From the NCBI RefSeq assembly GCF_035083965.1, contig NC_089723.1:37331193-37395192 (forward strand): 64,000 bases of DNA, read 5' to 3'. This document shows, one piece after another, positions 20,843 to 31,099 of the stretch (position 1 is the first letter of the stretch; each line of letters begins with the position of its first letter). Below the pieces are notes generated by a model. That model saw only the letters and a list, made by a program, of their open reading frames with translations. It made no database searches and had not been told where the DNA came from. Position numbers and translations under genes: made by a program. Origin of the DNA: Branchiostoma lanceolatum (taxonomy: Eukaryota; Chordata; Leptocardii; Amphioxiformes; Branchiostomatidae).

Positions 20843-22106
20843 AAACGACAGAATCCAAAAATCTCTCGGTTGTTTTTTAAGTATATGGGTTTAGTTTGGA
20901 GACAACCTTCGTTTGCTTTTTTTAAGATTTGTTGCCCATTATCATACTATGTTGACGAGACTTGTTGTCCTGTTTATTCACTGTGTGGTTGCACCACTGT
21001 CATTTTGTTTGATTCATTTCTTATTGTTTGAGATCTATGGTCTATTTTTAAAAAGTTCAAACTACTAGTAGTAGAAGTTCTTTAACGATGGATGTTACAC
21101 TCAGGGTTATGTTTATTTAAGCCATTTCTGTTAAATTTGTTGGACGTTAATAGTTTAGGTTTAATTGTAGCATTCTAGAACTACAAGTAGCATTATGTTA
21201 TCGTAGCTGAAGATATAGTAGGTATAAGCTTACAAACTGATTTTGATGTTTATACATGTTGAGTTTTTGTAGATTTCTTATACGTACTTGACTACTTGTT
21301 AATTCAGATTCATGGAAATAGAAGAGTTTTTTGTCCTTACGCTTTATCTTTTCCTTCTATTATAGTGCTTGTATCATTTATTTTCCGCATAACCTTTTCA
21401 ATTATGCTTATTGTTCCCTACTTGTTGAGTTCTATTATGATAGCTGTAGAGATGATAGGTAGTACTAAGAAGGGTATGTTTATTCAAGTCCCTTCCTTTA
21501 ACATTTGTTTATGTCACTTATTTTGTTCACAGTTCGGTTACAATAAAGTTGTGGTGATAACACGAAGGGAATCAGATTATTTACTAGAGACGGGTTTATT
21601 TTTATTTACAACGCGGAGATATCAACACGTTTTGGGCAGATAACCTTGGTGCACCATGCAACAGAAAATTACACCAATAGTTAGCATGACTACTACGGGT
21701 CGCTGTATGTGTCATATTCTTACTGTCACGTACTAAGTCATTCAGAGAATCAAATGAAATTACAAGTTGCCTTCCTTGTTTTAGTCATAATGCAATAGTG
21801 TACAAGGTGCACTGTTCTCCAAGCAGCGATTTCAGTCAGGGGTTAATTATTTCGCCTTATTCAGATCCTATAATTCCTTAGTTAGGAGTGGCGTCTTTAA
21901 GAGGGAAATCGAAAGAAATTGCACCTAAAAGGGCAGTACCGAAGGAATAGACAAAATGCACATAAAAGAGCAGTACCGAAAGAAAAAGAAGAAACACTTC
22001 AATCGTATGCTTTCGACTCGAGTGATAGGATACGGGTGTTTGATCAAAATATATATACAGTACATGACATTACATAATATTTACATCTCTAGATATGGTA
22101 TAAATG
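20843..22106 (+). other. 3' region, poly(A) signal and spacer of unit 2
   Basis: The 3' motif is exact at 21441-21459 (TAGCTGTAGAGATGATAGG). The companion word TAGCTGAAGATATAGTAGG lies near 21206. AATAAA at 21542-21547, then the post-poly(A) block with TTTACAACGC and ATCAACACGTTTTGGG, then spacer. Confidence 0.8.
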
Positions 22107-22408
22107 CTACACGCAACTTGATCCGGTGATAAGAAGAGTGAAAACTCGTAAAGAGTTCACGGCATGACATGATCTGGTCACCGGTAGACGGTCATCTTCA
22201 GATGAGAAGGGTCTGTACTAATCGCCTTCTTGTGGACAACCAGGTACAGGAAACTGACCCCAGTATTGTACTTCCGGGTCATGCATTGCGCACTTCCGTT
22301 CGTGAAAGCTTGTGGTGTCAGAATCGCATGGACGGACGCTCTGTGATCTATCTTCCTTTGTCCTGGGATACGCCGGTTTCTATTGTTCCAATCGTCGAGA
22401 CCTTTCAG
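22107..22408 (+). promoter_or_regulatory. promoter and first exon, zinc-finger unit 3
   Basis: Shared module, with a short insertion (GATGAGAAGGGTCTGTACT region) after CATCTTCA and the donor TTTCAG|GTAAGAAG at 22408/22409. ETS-like ACTTCCGGGTCAT and CACTTCCG are kept. The upstream frame here ends out of register with the coding exon. Confidence 0.7.
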
Positions 22409-23430
22409 GTAAGAAGTGGTGACGACTATCTTTATCAAATTGTGCAACGATGTCGAAGCTGGAAGACACAAGTCGCGGTTTTGCGGTGGTTTTAGCGTTT
22501 TGTTTTGTCAAGATAAGACTTAGAAGGGTGTTTCTCAAGTCTTTCACGTTGGAAAACCGACACTAACATGACTAAAGTGACGCGCGAGCGGCGAGGGACA
22601 TCATCATGTCGCCGCCGCCGCCGCGCCCGCCATCTTGGATGTTTACGCATGTTGCAAATCGCTCGTGGGCGCCTTTTACGGAGTTTGTGTGAGTAAATAA
22701 GCTGACTGAAATGAAATTTTGACAAGAAAATTGACTGTATGGGACTGTATTTTGAAAAACGCTGCCCAAGACCGACTGGAAGTGTATCGCGATCGAAGTG
22801 ATGACTCGTCTGGAAACGGCAAGTACTTCACCGGCTTAGAAGTTAGAGTTTAGCTGCCGGAAAATACTTTTAAAGTAATATCTAAATGAATCTGAATAAT
22901 ACGTGATAAAATAACTAGTCATTTAGGGTTTAAATGTCGTTAAATGGGAGGACGAAATGTCCATGATGAGGACGAAAGGACCAGGGGACGAACGGGTCAG
23001 GGGGCGAAAAGACCTGTTACCGGGTGTTGTAGGGTCTACCGGATCAGTTTGAATTTGAGAAACAAACTTCAAATCGCTCAATGTACTGTGGTTTTACTGT
23101 ATAAGAAGAGACATAAAATCTGGACGGAATGGTTTTGTGTATGCAACAGTTAATTTTTGGCTACAAAGACACAAAGAATTTGTGTAACGTATGCAGAAAA
23201 CCCCTAATCGGATCCTCACATCTGGTTTCAATCAGCGTCTGCTGACTGGGTGGTCTGGTGTTGTTTTGTTAGGGGCGGTTCACTAACTGCTGCAGTGATG
23301 CTTTGTTGTGAAGAAAACTTCAACACTTACTGACTGGTGTATCTTATCAGTAAATATTATGTGGGACGGACCAAAAACAAGAATGTTCGGATAATGTTAC
23401 AATTTGGAACGTTGGCAGACCATATGTTTG
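22409..23430 (+). other. intron of unit 3, with GC-rich insert
   Basis: The usual intron, interrupted around 22560-22980 by sequence absent from the sister units. The insert holds (GCC)n, CGCCCGCCATCTTGGATG (a YY1-type motif) and a GTGAGT donor-like site. The conserved block TCCTCACATCTGG...GGTTCACTAACTGC returns at 23213-23295. Confidence 0.6.
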
Positions 23431-23596
23431 TATAAGCTAGTTCGGGGGTGCTACCACGAATGTGCAGTGTCATTGGGGACCCATCTGGGCGTTGTTATGC
23501 AAATCGAGACAAAGTCGAGACGAGAACTGTCTACAAGCTGTGAGCCTTGACCTTTGACACTGCACATGCGTAGTAGCAACCCTGAACTACCTTATA
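23431..23596 (-). mobile_element. MITE family A, copy 2, core inverted
   Basis: Same termini and same intronic site as the copy in unit 1, but the interior reads CTGGGCGTTGTTATGCAAAT and GACGAGAACTGTCTACAAG, the reverse complement of unit 1's core. It is also somewhat shorter. Confidence 0.85.
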
Positions 23597-23631
23597 CAAT
23601 AGATGGTTGTATGCTTTAGAAATGAATGAAT

Positions 23632-23800
23632 GTGTGTGTTTGTGTGGGTGTATTTGTATGTGTGAGTGTGAGTGTGTGTGTGTGTGTGTGTGTGAGTTTC
23701 GCTGTAGTTTGTTTGTTGTGTGTATGTATGCCAGTGTGTCTGTCTGTTTGCGTGCGTGTGTATGCAGCTGTGAGTGTGTCCGTGTGTGTGTGACATTGTA
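23632..23800. repeat. TG/CA-rich microsatellite tract in unit 3 intron
   Basis: Interrupted (TG)n at the position equivalent to 15862-16052 in unit 1. It ends about 276 bases before the unit 3 ATG. Confidence 0.95.
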
Positions 23801-24075
23801 CCAGGTCTGTCAGATTCTTTACCTTGCTGTTATCATCTAACCTCCAATCAGATCTTCTAGTGCCTCTGTCCTCGACTGCATAAAGATTTACCAGTGAAAG
23901 ATCTGATAATTGATATTTGTCATTATGGCAGTCACATGTCTCCAAGCAGATGCAATGGTGTCCGTTGTATCATTCCCTGTGATGAAAACTTTCAATGGAT
24001 TCAAATCATTCAATTTCATTTTTAATTTGGTCATTTACTCTATTTTCTTTTCACTATTATAACAGAAGTGTCTCC

Positions 24076-25242
24076 ATGGCTACTACAAAGAGCTGCCACA
24101 GTGACGTCACCAAAAGTAGGGTACGAGGGATTGCCAACACTCTGCCATGGTGTGAGGAGTGCAGCAAGCAGTTCAGTACACCAGGTTATCTGAAGATACA
24201 CTTGCAGACTCACACAGGGGAGAAACCCTACAAGTGTGAGGAGTGCAGCAGGCAGTTCAGTGCACCAAGTAAACTGAAGGGACACTTGCGGACTCACACA
24301 GGGGAGAAACCCTACAGGTGTGAGGAGTGCAGCAAGCAGTTCAGTACACCAGGTAATCTGAAGATACACTTGCAGACTCACACAGGGGAGAAACCCTACA
24401 AGTGTGAGGAGTGCAGCAAGCAGTTCAGTACACTAAGTAATCTAAAGAGACACATGGGGACTCACACAGGGGACAAACCTTACAAGTGTGAGGAGTGCAA
24501 CAAGCAGTTCAGTATACTTAGTAATCTAAAGAGACACATGCGGACTCACACAGGGGACAAACCTTACAAGTGTGAGGAGTGCAGCAGGCAGTTCAGTGAG
24601 CTGGGTCATCTGAAGACTCATATCCAAACTCATACTGGGGAGAAACCCTACAGGTGTGAGGAGTGCAGCAGACAGTTCAGTGAGCTGGGTAATCTGAAGA
24701 GACACATGCGAACTCACACAGGAGAGAAACCCTACAAGTGTGAGGAGTGCAGCAGGCAATTCAGTGAGCTGGGTAGTCTAAAGAATCACATGCGGACTCA
24801 CACAGGAGAGAAACCCTACAAGTGTGAGGAGTGCAGCAGGCAGTTCAATGAGCTGGGTGGTCTAAAGAGACACATGCGGACTCACACGGGGGACAAACCT
24901 TACAAGTGTGAGGAGTGCAGCAGGCAGTTCAGTGAGCTGGGTCATCTGAAGACTCATATCCAAACTCATACTGCGGAGAAACCCTACAGGTGTGAGGAGT
25001 GCAGCAGACAGTTCAGTGAACTGGGTAATCTGAAGAGACACATGCGGACTCACACAGGAGAGAAACCCTACAAGTGTGAGGAGTGCAGCAGGCAGTTCAG
25101 TGAGCTGGGTCATCTGAAAAACCACATGCGGATTCACACTGGAGAGAAACCCTACAGCTGTGAGGAGTGCAGCAGGCAGTTTAGTGAGCTGGGTAGTCTG
25201 AAGAGACACAAGCGGACTCACACAGTGAGCTGGGTAGTCTGA
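24076..25242 (+). CDS. C2H2 zinc-finger protein, 13 fingers (cluster unit 3)
   Basis: Acceptor at 24065 (TATAACAG|AAGTGTC), ATG at 24076; the in-frame upstream codons are intron. 388 residues. The leader [18 protein letters not shown]... differs from unit 1 at three or four positions. Thirteen fingers from residue 26. Fingers 6-7 and 10-11 (SELGHL then SELGNL, with linker GEKPYR or AEKPYR) are internal duplicates. One linker reads TAEKP and several TGDKP. The end THTVSWVV arises where 43 bases of the next finger are deleted and the frame shifts. Inference: a functional but C-terminally shortened DNA-binding protein, sister to unit 1. Confidence 0.95.
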   Translation: MATTKSCHSDVTKSRVRGIANTLPWCEECSKQFSTPGYLKIHLQTHTGEKPYKCEECSRQFSAPSKLKGHLRTHTGEKPYRCEECSKQFSTPGNLKIHLQTHTGEKPYKCEECSKQFSTLSNLKRHMGTHTGDKPYKCEECNKQFSILSNLKRHMRTHTGDKPYKCEECSRQFSELGHLKTHIQTHTGEKPYRCEECSRQFSELGNLKRHMRTHTGEKPYKCEECSRQFSELGSLKNHMRTHTGEKPYKCEECSRQFNELGGLKRHMRTHTGDKPYKCEECSRQFSELGHLKTHIQTHTAEKPYRCEECSRQFSELGNLKRHMRTHTGEKPYKCEECSRQFSELGHLKNHMRIHTGEKPYSCEECSRQFSELGSLKRHKRTHTVSWVV

Positions 25243-25345
25243 GGAAACACAAGCGGACTCACACAAGGAAGTCGTACCAGTGTCTCAAACAGTTCAGTAG
25301 GCTGTATACTCTGAAGACGAACACGAAAGAACGAATGACGAGGAT
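25243..25345 (+). pseudogene. out-of-frame finger remnant after unit 3
   Basis: GAGCTGGGTAGTCTGAGGAA, CACAAGCGGACTCACACAAG and CAGTTCAGTAGGCTGTATAC are the continuing finger array in a shifted frame after the 43-nt deletion. A degenerate last finger reads KQFSRLYTLKTNTK. Confidence 0.75.
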
Positions 25346-26958
25346 TTTATTTTTGGCCCGTCTCCTTGTCTGATAGAAGACAAACAATCATTAGGCTTAC
25401 ATTCAGTTGTGTTCAAAAGGTAATATCCCATAAAAAGTCACCATTTTTTTTAAAGATAATGATGTGAGTCTTAAGATGAACATTGTTTGTTTTTTCATTA
25501 CGTTGTTTTTATCATTCAGATTATCATAGTTAGTTTCACTTATGTTGCTTGGATCTGCCTTGGACGTACTTTTAATTGTTTATTGTCTATGTTTCAGACA
25601 GTGTAGCATTTTGATATTGTAGCTGAATATGTAGTAGGTGCAAGCTTGCAAACTTATTTTGATGTTTATTAACGTAGATTATTTTTTAGGTTTCTCATAT
25701 GTTCTTATATCGAGAAGAGTAGGGGTGACCCGGTGTGCTTGCCCTAAAACACGAGAGGTGGCGAAGCCACATTGCACTACTACTAGTTACTAGAAAAAGG
25801 CATCATGCAATATGCTTCACCTCAATTGAGGATGACTGCATTACTTTTTACTTTTATATGTTCTGGTATGTATTGTAGATGTATATATAGTAGGTACAAG
25901 CTTACAAACGGATTTTTCTTGTTTATTCACACAGAATATCTGTAGTTTTCTTATATGTTCTTGTTAAGTAAAAATAAAAGTTTTGTTATAACACTATCTA
26001 TTCCCCGTATCATAGTATCACCGTTATTTTACTACTAACTTTATTTTGATTGTTACAACTTACTGCTAGTTGACTTCTGTTCAGGAGCTGTAGAGATGAT
26101 AGGCGCAGGGTTATGTTTATTTAGGTTACTTCTGATGCGTTTCTTTTAAAATTACAGTTACTGTTGCATATGTTTATGTTATTTAGTTTGTTACAGTTCA
26201 CTTGCAATAAAGTTTTGTGCTGAAATACTGGGAACTCACTTGTTGATTAGAAACGCTTTACCTTTACTATTGTCTACATTAACGCGTTTTTGGGAAATGA
26301 CCTTAGTACATCGTGGAAAAGGGAAAATTACAGTAATCCTACACATGATGGCTGAGGGTAGCGGATACGTCAGTCACTAAAATCAACTGAAAAATTTATA
26401 ACAAACAAAAAATTAACGTAATTTGCCATCCTTGTTTGAGTCATAACGGAATGGTACTCAAGGCGACCTACTCTCCAAGCTAAGGTTTACCTTGATGATA
26501 TTTCAATCTAGATGGAATAGTTTTGTTTGTGCCAGAAGTTGACCCTTTGGCCCCAAAGACACAACGGAATTGTGTTACGTATGTTTGAAACCCCCACCCG
26601 GATCCTCACATCTGGTTTCAATCAGTGCCTGTTGACTGCGTGGTCTGGTGTGTCGGGGGCGGTTCACTAACTGCCACAGTGATGATTCCGAGTAAATACT
26701 ACTCGGATGGACTAAACAGGCATGTGAGGATACTAGTATAGCGCAGCACTATGTTATAAATTAATACAGGAACATTGGCGAAGATGGGAACGTTGGAAGA
26801 TAATGACTTTATGGCTTTAAAATCACTGGTGTCCTTTTGTTGGGGGCGGTTCACTAACTGCTACAGTGTTGATTTCCCTGTATACTTCGCACATAATTCC
26901 TATTTATTATGACACTTAACAAACCATGTATTACGAGCTCCATATCTGCATACTTCTA
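25346..26958 (+). other. 3' region, poly(A) signal and fused intron remnant after unit 3
   Basis: AATAAA at 26206-26211; motif copy at 26085-26103 (GAGCTGTAGAGATGATAGG). Bases 25871-26506 are duplicated at 39323-39959. Beyond 26506 the sequence jumps straight into mid-intron sequence of the next unit (TCTAGATGGAATAGTTTTGT, then TCCTCACATCTGGTTTCAAT), with no promoter module in between. Confidence 0.8.
25871..26506 (+). repeat. 636-bp direct duplicate, copy 1
   Basis: Matches 39323-39959 with about seven differences by eye (about 99 percent). It covers the distal 3' region, AATAAA and the post-poly(A) spacer up to GATGATATTTCAA. Confidence 0.9.
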
Positions 26959-27724
26959 CAATAGACCGATCCTGTCGAACACCATATCGAACGAATAGAA
27001 GACCCATAGAGCCCCCTGTTCTATTCAGAACACCTCCGTCAAAAACAGCGTTGGCGGGGCAGGAATGGCACGTGTAAAGCAGGGTACGTATATCTGGGAC
27101 AGGTTTTCCACTGTATTGGTTGAATGCATGCTCAGAACAAAAACGGATTTAAAAAGAAAATAGATCGGGCACTCAAGGAGAAGAAGCTTGTACCACATGC
27201 TGACTACTACAAAGTCCGCTAGCGCAGAGTTTCGTCTCTTCAGTTACTGGTGTGTGAAACTGGCTAACTTGAAAGTGAACAGGGAAGTAAAAGGATGCAT
27301 TTTAATTCTTAGTTACTAAATACCATGCAGCTGTTATGCATGCATGCATACAGTGGGAACCCTGTCACAGATATATGAACCCTGTTTTACACGTGCATCG
27401 CCTGCTTCTCAGAAACTGGGCGCTGATGCCCACCGACAAGGGAAAGCTATGCGGCGCATACCGCTTTAACATTGACCGAAAACATTACGCTCTCACCGCA
27501 ACTACATCTACTCCCTCCTTAAACAACTCTACCCGGTGGATACAGCCTTCAACAAAGAATACATAGCATTCTTATTTGGCCCGCTCTGAAAGGGTTTCAG
27601 TGCCATAAAAGCTAAACCGAAGTCAGTGGCATTATTTTCAAACTAGCCGCGGCGGCCATGTTTGGTCCGTCAAACCCTGTTTTTGACGGAGGTGTTCGAA
27701 TCGAACAGGGGGCGTGGTCTATTG
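26959..27724. mobile_element. TIR element of about 766 bp in unit 4 intron remnant
   Basis: Ends CAATAGACC and GGTCTATTG. The stronger inverted pair is CCCCCTGTTC with AACACCTCCGTCAAAAACAG (27012-27048) against CTGTTTTTGACGGAGGTGTT and CGAACAGGGGG (27677-27712). The interior has a short open end FKKKIDRALKEKKLVPHAD... (27143-27223) that I cannot assign. The superfamily is unknown. Confidence 0.65.
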
Positions 27725-28186
27725 CATTAAGAAGCGAGAAGAAGTCGAACCTGTAAATAGTTGCAAGTATAGATTAGTCCTATTAGACATAGTAAGATAT
27801 CACATTTCATTACGTTATATTATCAACACTGTATGTATTCCTTTGTTTATCACCATGACCTGTACTTAGCTTGTTTAAGCATAAATGTACAATGAAGGTC
27901 TTTCATTCATTCAATGATGCAGTCCACAGACAAATGTCACCTTTTTTTCTTTTTTTTTTTTAAATCAATTCATCAGAGCCTGATGTAGCCATCGATTTAC
28001 GAAGAAAGGCGGCTCAATTGTTACTGTATCAGCATCTCTTCACCCTAGGAGACGAAAGGGTTACGAAGGCTCCCTGGGAAATTCCCCACCCCATTTAGAC
28101 CGGGACGTTTTGAGCCACTCACACCCTACTCTTTTTCGAAAGGTGCGGTGGGACAAATTTTTATTGATTCTATTTTCTCGTTACAG
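27725..28186 (+). other. region before unit 4 coding exon
   Basis: Holds a retroelement-like tail near 27840-27915 (ATGTACAATGAAGGTC, TTCATTCATTCA) and a T-run at 27941-27961. The TG tract seen in other units is absent. It ends with the acceptor CTCGTTACAG at 28186. Confidence 0.55.
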
Positions 28187-28196
28187 AAGCGACTTG

Positions 28197-28883
28197 ATGG
28201 CGACAACAAAGAGTGATGACGTCAGCAGCGGTTCGGGTGGAGGATTTGCCAACAACCCTCATCGGTGTGAGGAGTGCGGCAAGCAGTTCAGTACCCCAGG
28301 TAATCTGAAGAGACACATGCAGACTCACACAGGGGAGAACCCCTACAGGTGTGAGGATTGCAGCAGGCAGTTCAGTCAACTGGGTAATCTGAAAAGCCAC
28401 ATGCGGACTCACACAGGTGAGAAACCATATAAGTGTGAGGAGTGCAGCAGGCAGTTCAGTGAGCTGGGTAGTCTGAAAAAACACATGCGGACTCACACAG
28501 GGGAGAAACCCTACATGTGTGAGGAATGCAGCAGGCAGTTCAGGGAGTTGCGTAATTTTAAGGCTCACATTCGGACACACACAGGGGAAAAACCCTACCG
28601 GTGTGAGGAGTGCAGCAAGCAGTTCAGTGAGAAGGGTAGTCTGAATAAACATATACGGACTCACACAGGAGAGAAGCCTTACAAGTGTGAGGAGTGCAGC
28701 AAGCAGTTCAGTGAGTTGGGTAGTCTGAAGAATCACATGCGGACTCACACAGGTGAGAAACCTTACAGGTGTGAGGAGTGCAGCAAGAGGTTCAGTCGAC
28801 TGGTTTATCGGAAGAGACACATGCAGACTCATGCAAAAAAGTATGAGGCATACAACAATGTAACAGGCAGTTCAGTAAATTAA
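28197..28883 (+). CDS. C2H2 zinc-finger protein, 7 fingers (cluster unit 4)
   Basis: Acceptor TTACAG|AAGCGACTTG at 28186, ATG at 28197, 228 residues. The leader MATTKSDDVSSGSGGG... is of the unit 2/6 type. Seven fingers from residue 24; the first is CEECGKQ, finger 4 has RELRNFKAH, finger 7 is CSKRFSRLVYRKRH. The C-terminus (AKKYEAYNNVTGSS...) comes from a decayed further finger. The shortest array in the cluster. The shared promoter and first exon are missing upstream (deletion at 26506/26507), so its transcription, if any, must start elsewhere. Confidence 0.92.
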   Translation: MATTKSDDVSSGSGGGFANNPHRCEECGKQFSTPGNLKRHMQTHTGENPYRCEDCSRQFSQLGNLKSHMRTHTGEKPYKCEECSRQFSELGSLKKHMRTHTGEKPYMCEECSRQFRELRNFKAHIRTHTGEKPYRCEECSKQFSEKGSLNKHIRTHTGEKPYKCEECSKQFSELGSLKNHMRTHTGEKPYRCEECSKRFSRLVYRKRHMQTHAKKYEAYNNVTGSSVN

Positions 28884-30305
28884 ATGCTCTGAAGGGACAT
28901 AAGAGAAGAACACACTTGTAAGAAATTAGTTGCAAAGAATGAGAAGAAGCCTTTTATTGGCCTGTCTGATATATGACAAAGAGTCATTTTAGGATCACAT
29001 CCAGGTGTGTTAAAAAGGCAAAGCCCCCAATAAAGGCTCCATTATTTTATTTTAGAAGATTTTGACTTAAGTCAAACCTCGTTTAGTTCGTCCTCTTATA
29101 ATCTAGTTTGCTGTTAAGTCTGTTTTGTTTGTCACATTATGATACTCTGACGACAAGACTTGCTGTCTTTGGCTCCCCTTGTTTATTCATTAGATGATAT
29201 TTATTCCTTTATTTTGCGGATAGCTTTTGCGATTTCAAATGTTACGGTCTATGTTAAACGTTAGAGGCTAGACCTACAAGTTGAGTTCTGTTATGTTTCC
29301 TCGTTTGTTTCGTTTTTTTTATAGAGCAGCCTGCTGTTTCGTTAGTCACATTTTCATACTCTAATGACACGACTTGCTGTCTTTGGGTACCCTTGTTTAT
29401 TCCTTATATAATAGCACCACTGTTATTTTGCTCATAGCTTTTTCGATTATTTTCATTTGTTACATTCTATGTTGAACGTTTGGAGATTAGACTTTGGTTT
29501 CCCTTATGTTAGCTGTAGAGATGATAGGCGAAAGGTTATGTTTGTTTATGGCCCTTCTGTTACATTTCTTTATCTCATTTATTCTGTTACAGTTCAGGTT
29601 TGTAGCATTTCAGACCTACCAGTAGCATTTTGTTGTTGTAGCTGAAGATATAGCAGATATAAGCTAACAAGCTTATGTCGATGTTTATGAATGTACAGTA
29701 TTTTTATAGGATTACTAGTATATTTTCTTGTTTATTCAGCTTTAAGAAAATTTAAAAAAAGTTCTTGCCATAACGCTATATCAATTCCGTATGTCATAGT
29801 ATCGCTGTTATTTTTCTTTTGTCTTTTTCAGTTATATTATTTGTTACTACCTACTATCTGATTTCTATTATGGTAGCTGTAGAGATGATAGGAACAGTGT
29901 TGTGTTCCTTAAGTTCCGATCTATTTACATATAAATATGCTATTTGTTTTGTTACAATTCAGTTACAATAAAGATTTTTTGTGATAACACAAGAAGAAAT
30001 CAGCTTATTTATTAGAGACGTGTATACTTTTGTTTACAACGCCTAGATATAAACACGTTTTTGCAGATTACCTTGATACACCTTGCTAAAGGAAATCTCA
30101 TCAACTGTAGACATGATTTCCAAGCGGCGCTGGTATGTCAACTAATTATTGTCAGTTCTTATTTTAACCTCCTTGGGTTAACGCTTATTAAGAACCTTAA
30201 CAAAAGTCATATGTCATTTTTATAAGAGACATTACGAAATAGTGCCAAAAGTACACTTTCCATAAATAGTCGGCATTTTTACATTTGTAGATGTAGTAGT
30301 ATAAA
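28884..30305 (+). other. 3' region, poly(A) signal and spacer of unit 4
   Basis: Two clean copies of the 3' motif (29510-29528 and 29874-29892) within repeated 3' blocks, companion word TAGCTGAAGATATAGCAG near 29640, AATAAA at 29967-29972, then the post-poly(A) block (TTTGTTTACAACGCCTAGAT). Confidence 0.8.
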
Positions 30306-30430
30306 GGTGACGTGTGCAACTTGATCCTGTAATGTGAGTGAAAACTCGTAAAGAGTACACGGCATGACATGATGTGGTCATCGTTAGACGGTCATCTTCA
30401 GCTTATGGTGGGTAATCAGGTACACGAGAT
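30306..30430 (+). promoter_or_regulatory. truncated promoter module, zinc-finger unit 5
   Basis: The first half of the module (GTGAAAACTCGTAAAGAGTA, GGCATGACATGA, GGGTAATCAGGTAC) is present. The ETS-like sites, the rest of exon 1 and the donor are gone; the sequence passes directly into a minus-strand LINE tail. Confidence 0.75.
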
Positions 30431-30439
30431 GCAACAAAA

Positions 30440-31020
30440 GCTACGTATAGTGTGATAAAAATGGCAGAATCTAAATTGGATCCATATGTGTTTGTGTACT
30501 GTAACGGCCATGATATAATAAGTTCATTGCAAATTCATGCCCGAAGGCTAAATGCAAATAACACACATAAAAGAACAGAGTACAAAATGGGTATAATAGA
30601 TGCTTATCTGAATTATACAAACGTAATTGCCTATAACTAGTGAAGAGTTTGGCTTCTCTTTTGTATGTAAGCAATGGAAGACGTAATTTCCCACCTTTTC
30701 TATAATTTGTGGGTTTTTGGTGGTTAAAAGAAGAATAGTCTTTTCTTTGTCTGTAAGCTTATGGAAATTCGGATAGATCTTAGTTGTCTGAAACTCGTTT
30801 CGTGTATTATCATGAAATGAACAGTTTGAAATAAAGTGTATTTCGTCTTCCACGGCATTTGTACTGCAATACTTACAAAATCTTTCGTATATAGGTAATT
30901 TTCTATACCGGCCCCTCTCTATTTCAAGAGGATGAGCACTAACTCTAATTTTGCGAATGTCTGAGCGCAGATCAAAATCTGCAAAATCAAGATAACTCTA
31001 TGTTGTACATGGTTTTACAT
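30440..31020 (-). mobile_element. 5'-truncated non-LTR retrotransposon fragment
   Basis: On minus, an open frame from about 31000 reads SDIRKIRVSAHPLEIERGRY, then CKYCSTNAVEDEIHFISNC, then KLTDKEKTILLL and KVGNYVFHCL, the Cys/His C-terminal region typical of LINE endonuclease-reverse transcriptase proteins. The 3' UTR follows toward 30440 with TTGCATTTAGCC-type tail words. No reverse-transcriptase core is present. It replaces the end of unit 5's promoter module. Confidence 0.8.
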
Positions 31021-31074
31021 GTTGCATAGAATCTTAACTTAACGCTGTCGTTTACCAAGGTATGAAAAAATGAT

Positions 31075-31099
31075 TGTATATATATATATATATATATAT
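31075..31099. repeat. TA microsatellite
   Basis: (TA)n of about 24 bases, next to the LINE fragment. Confidence 0.95.
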
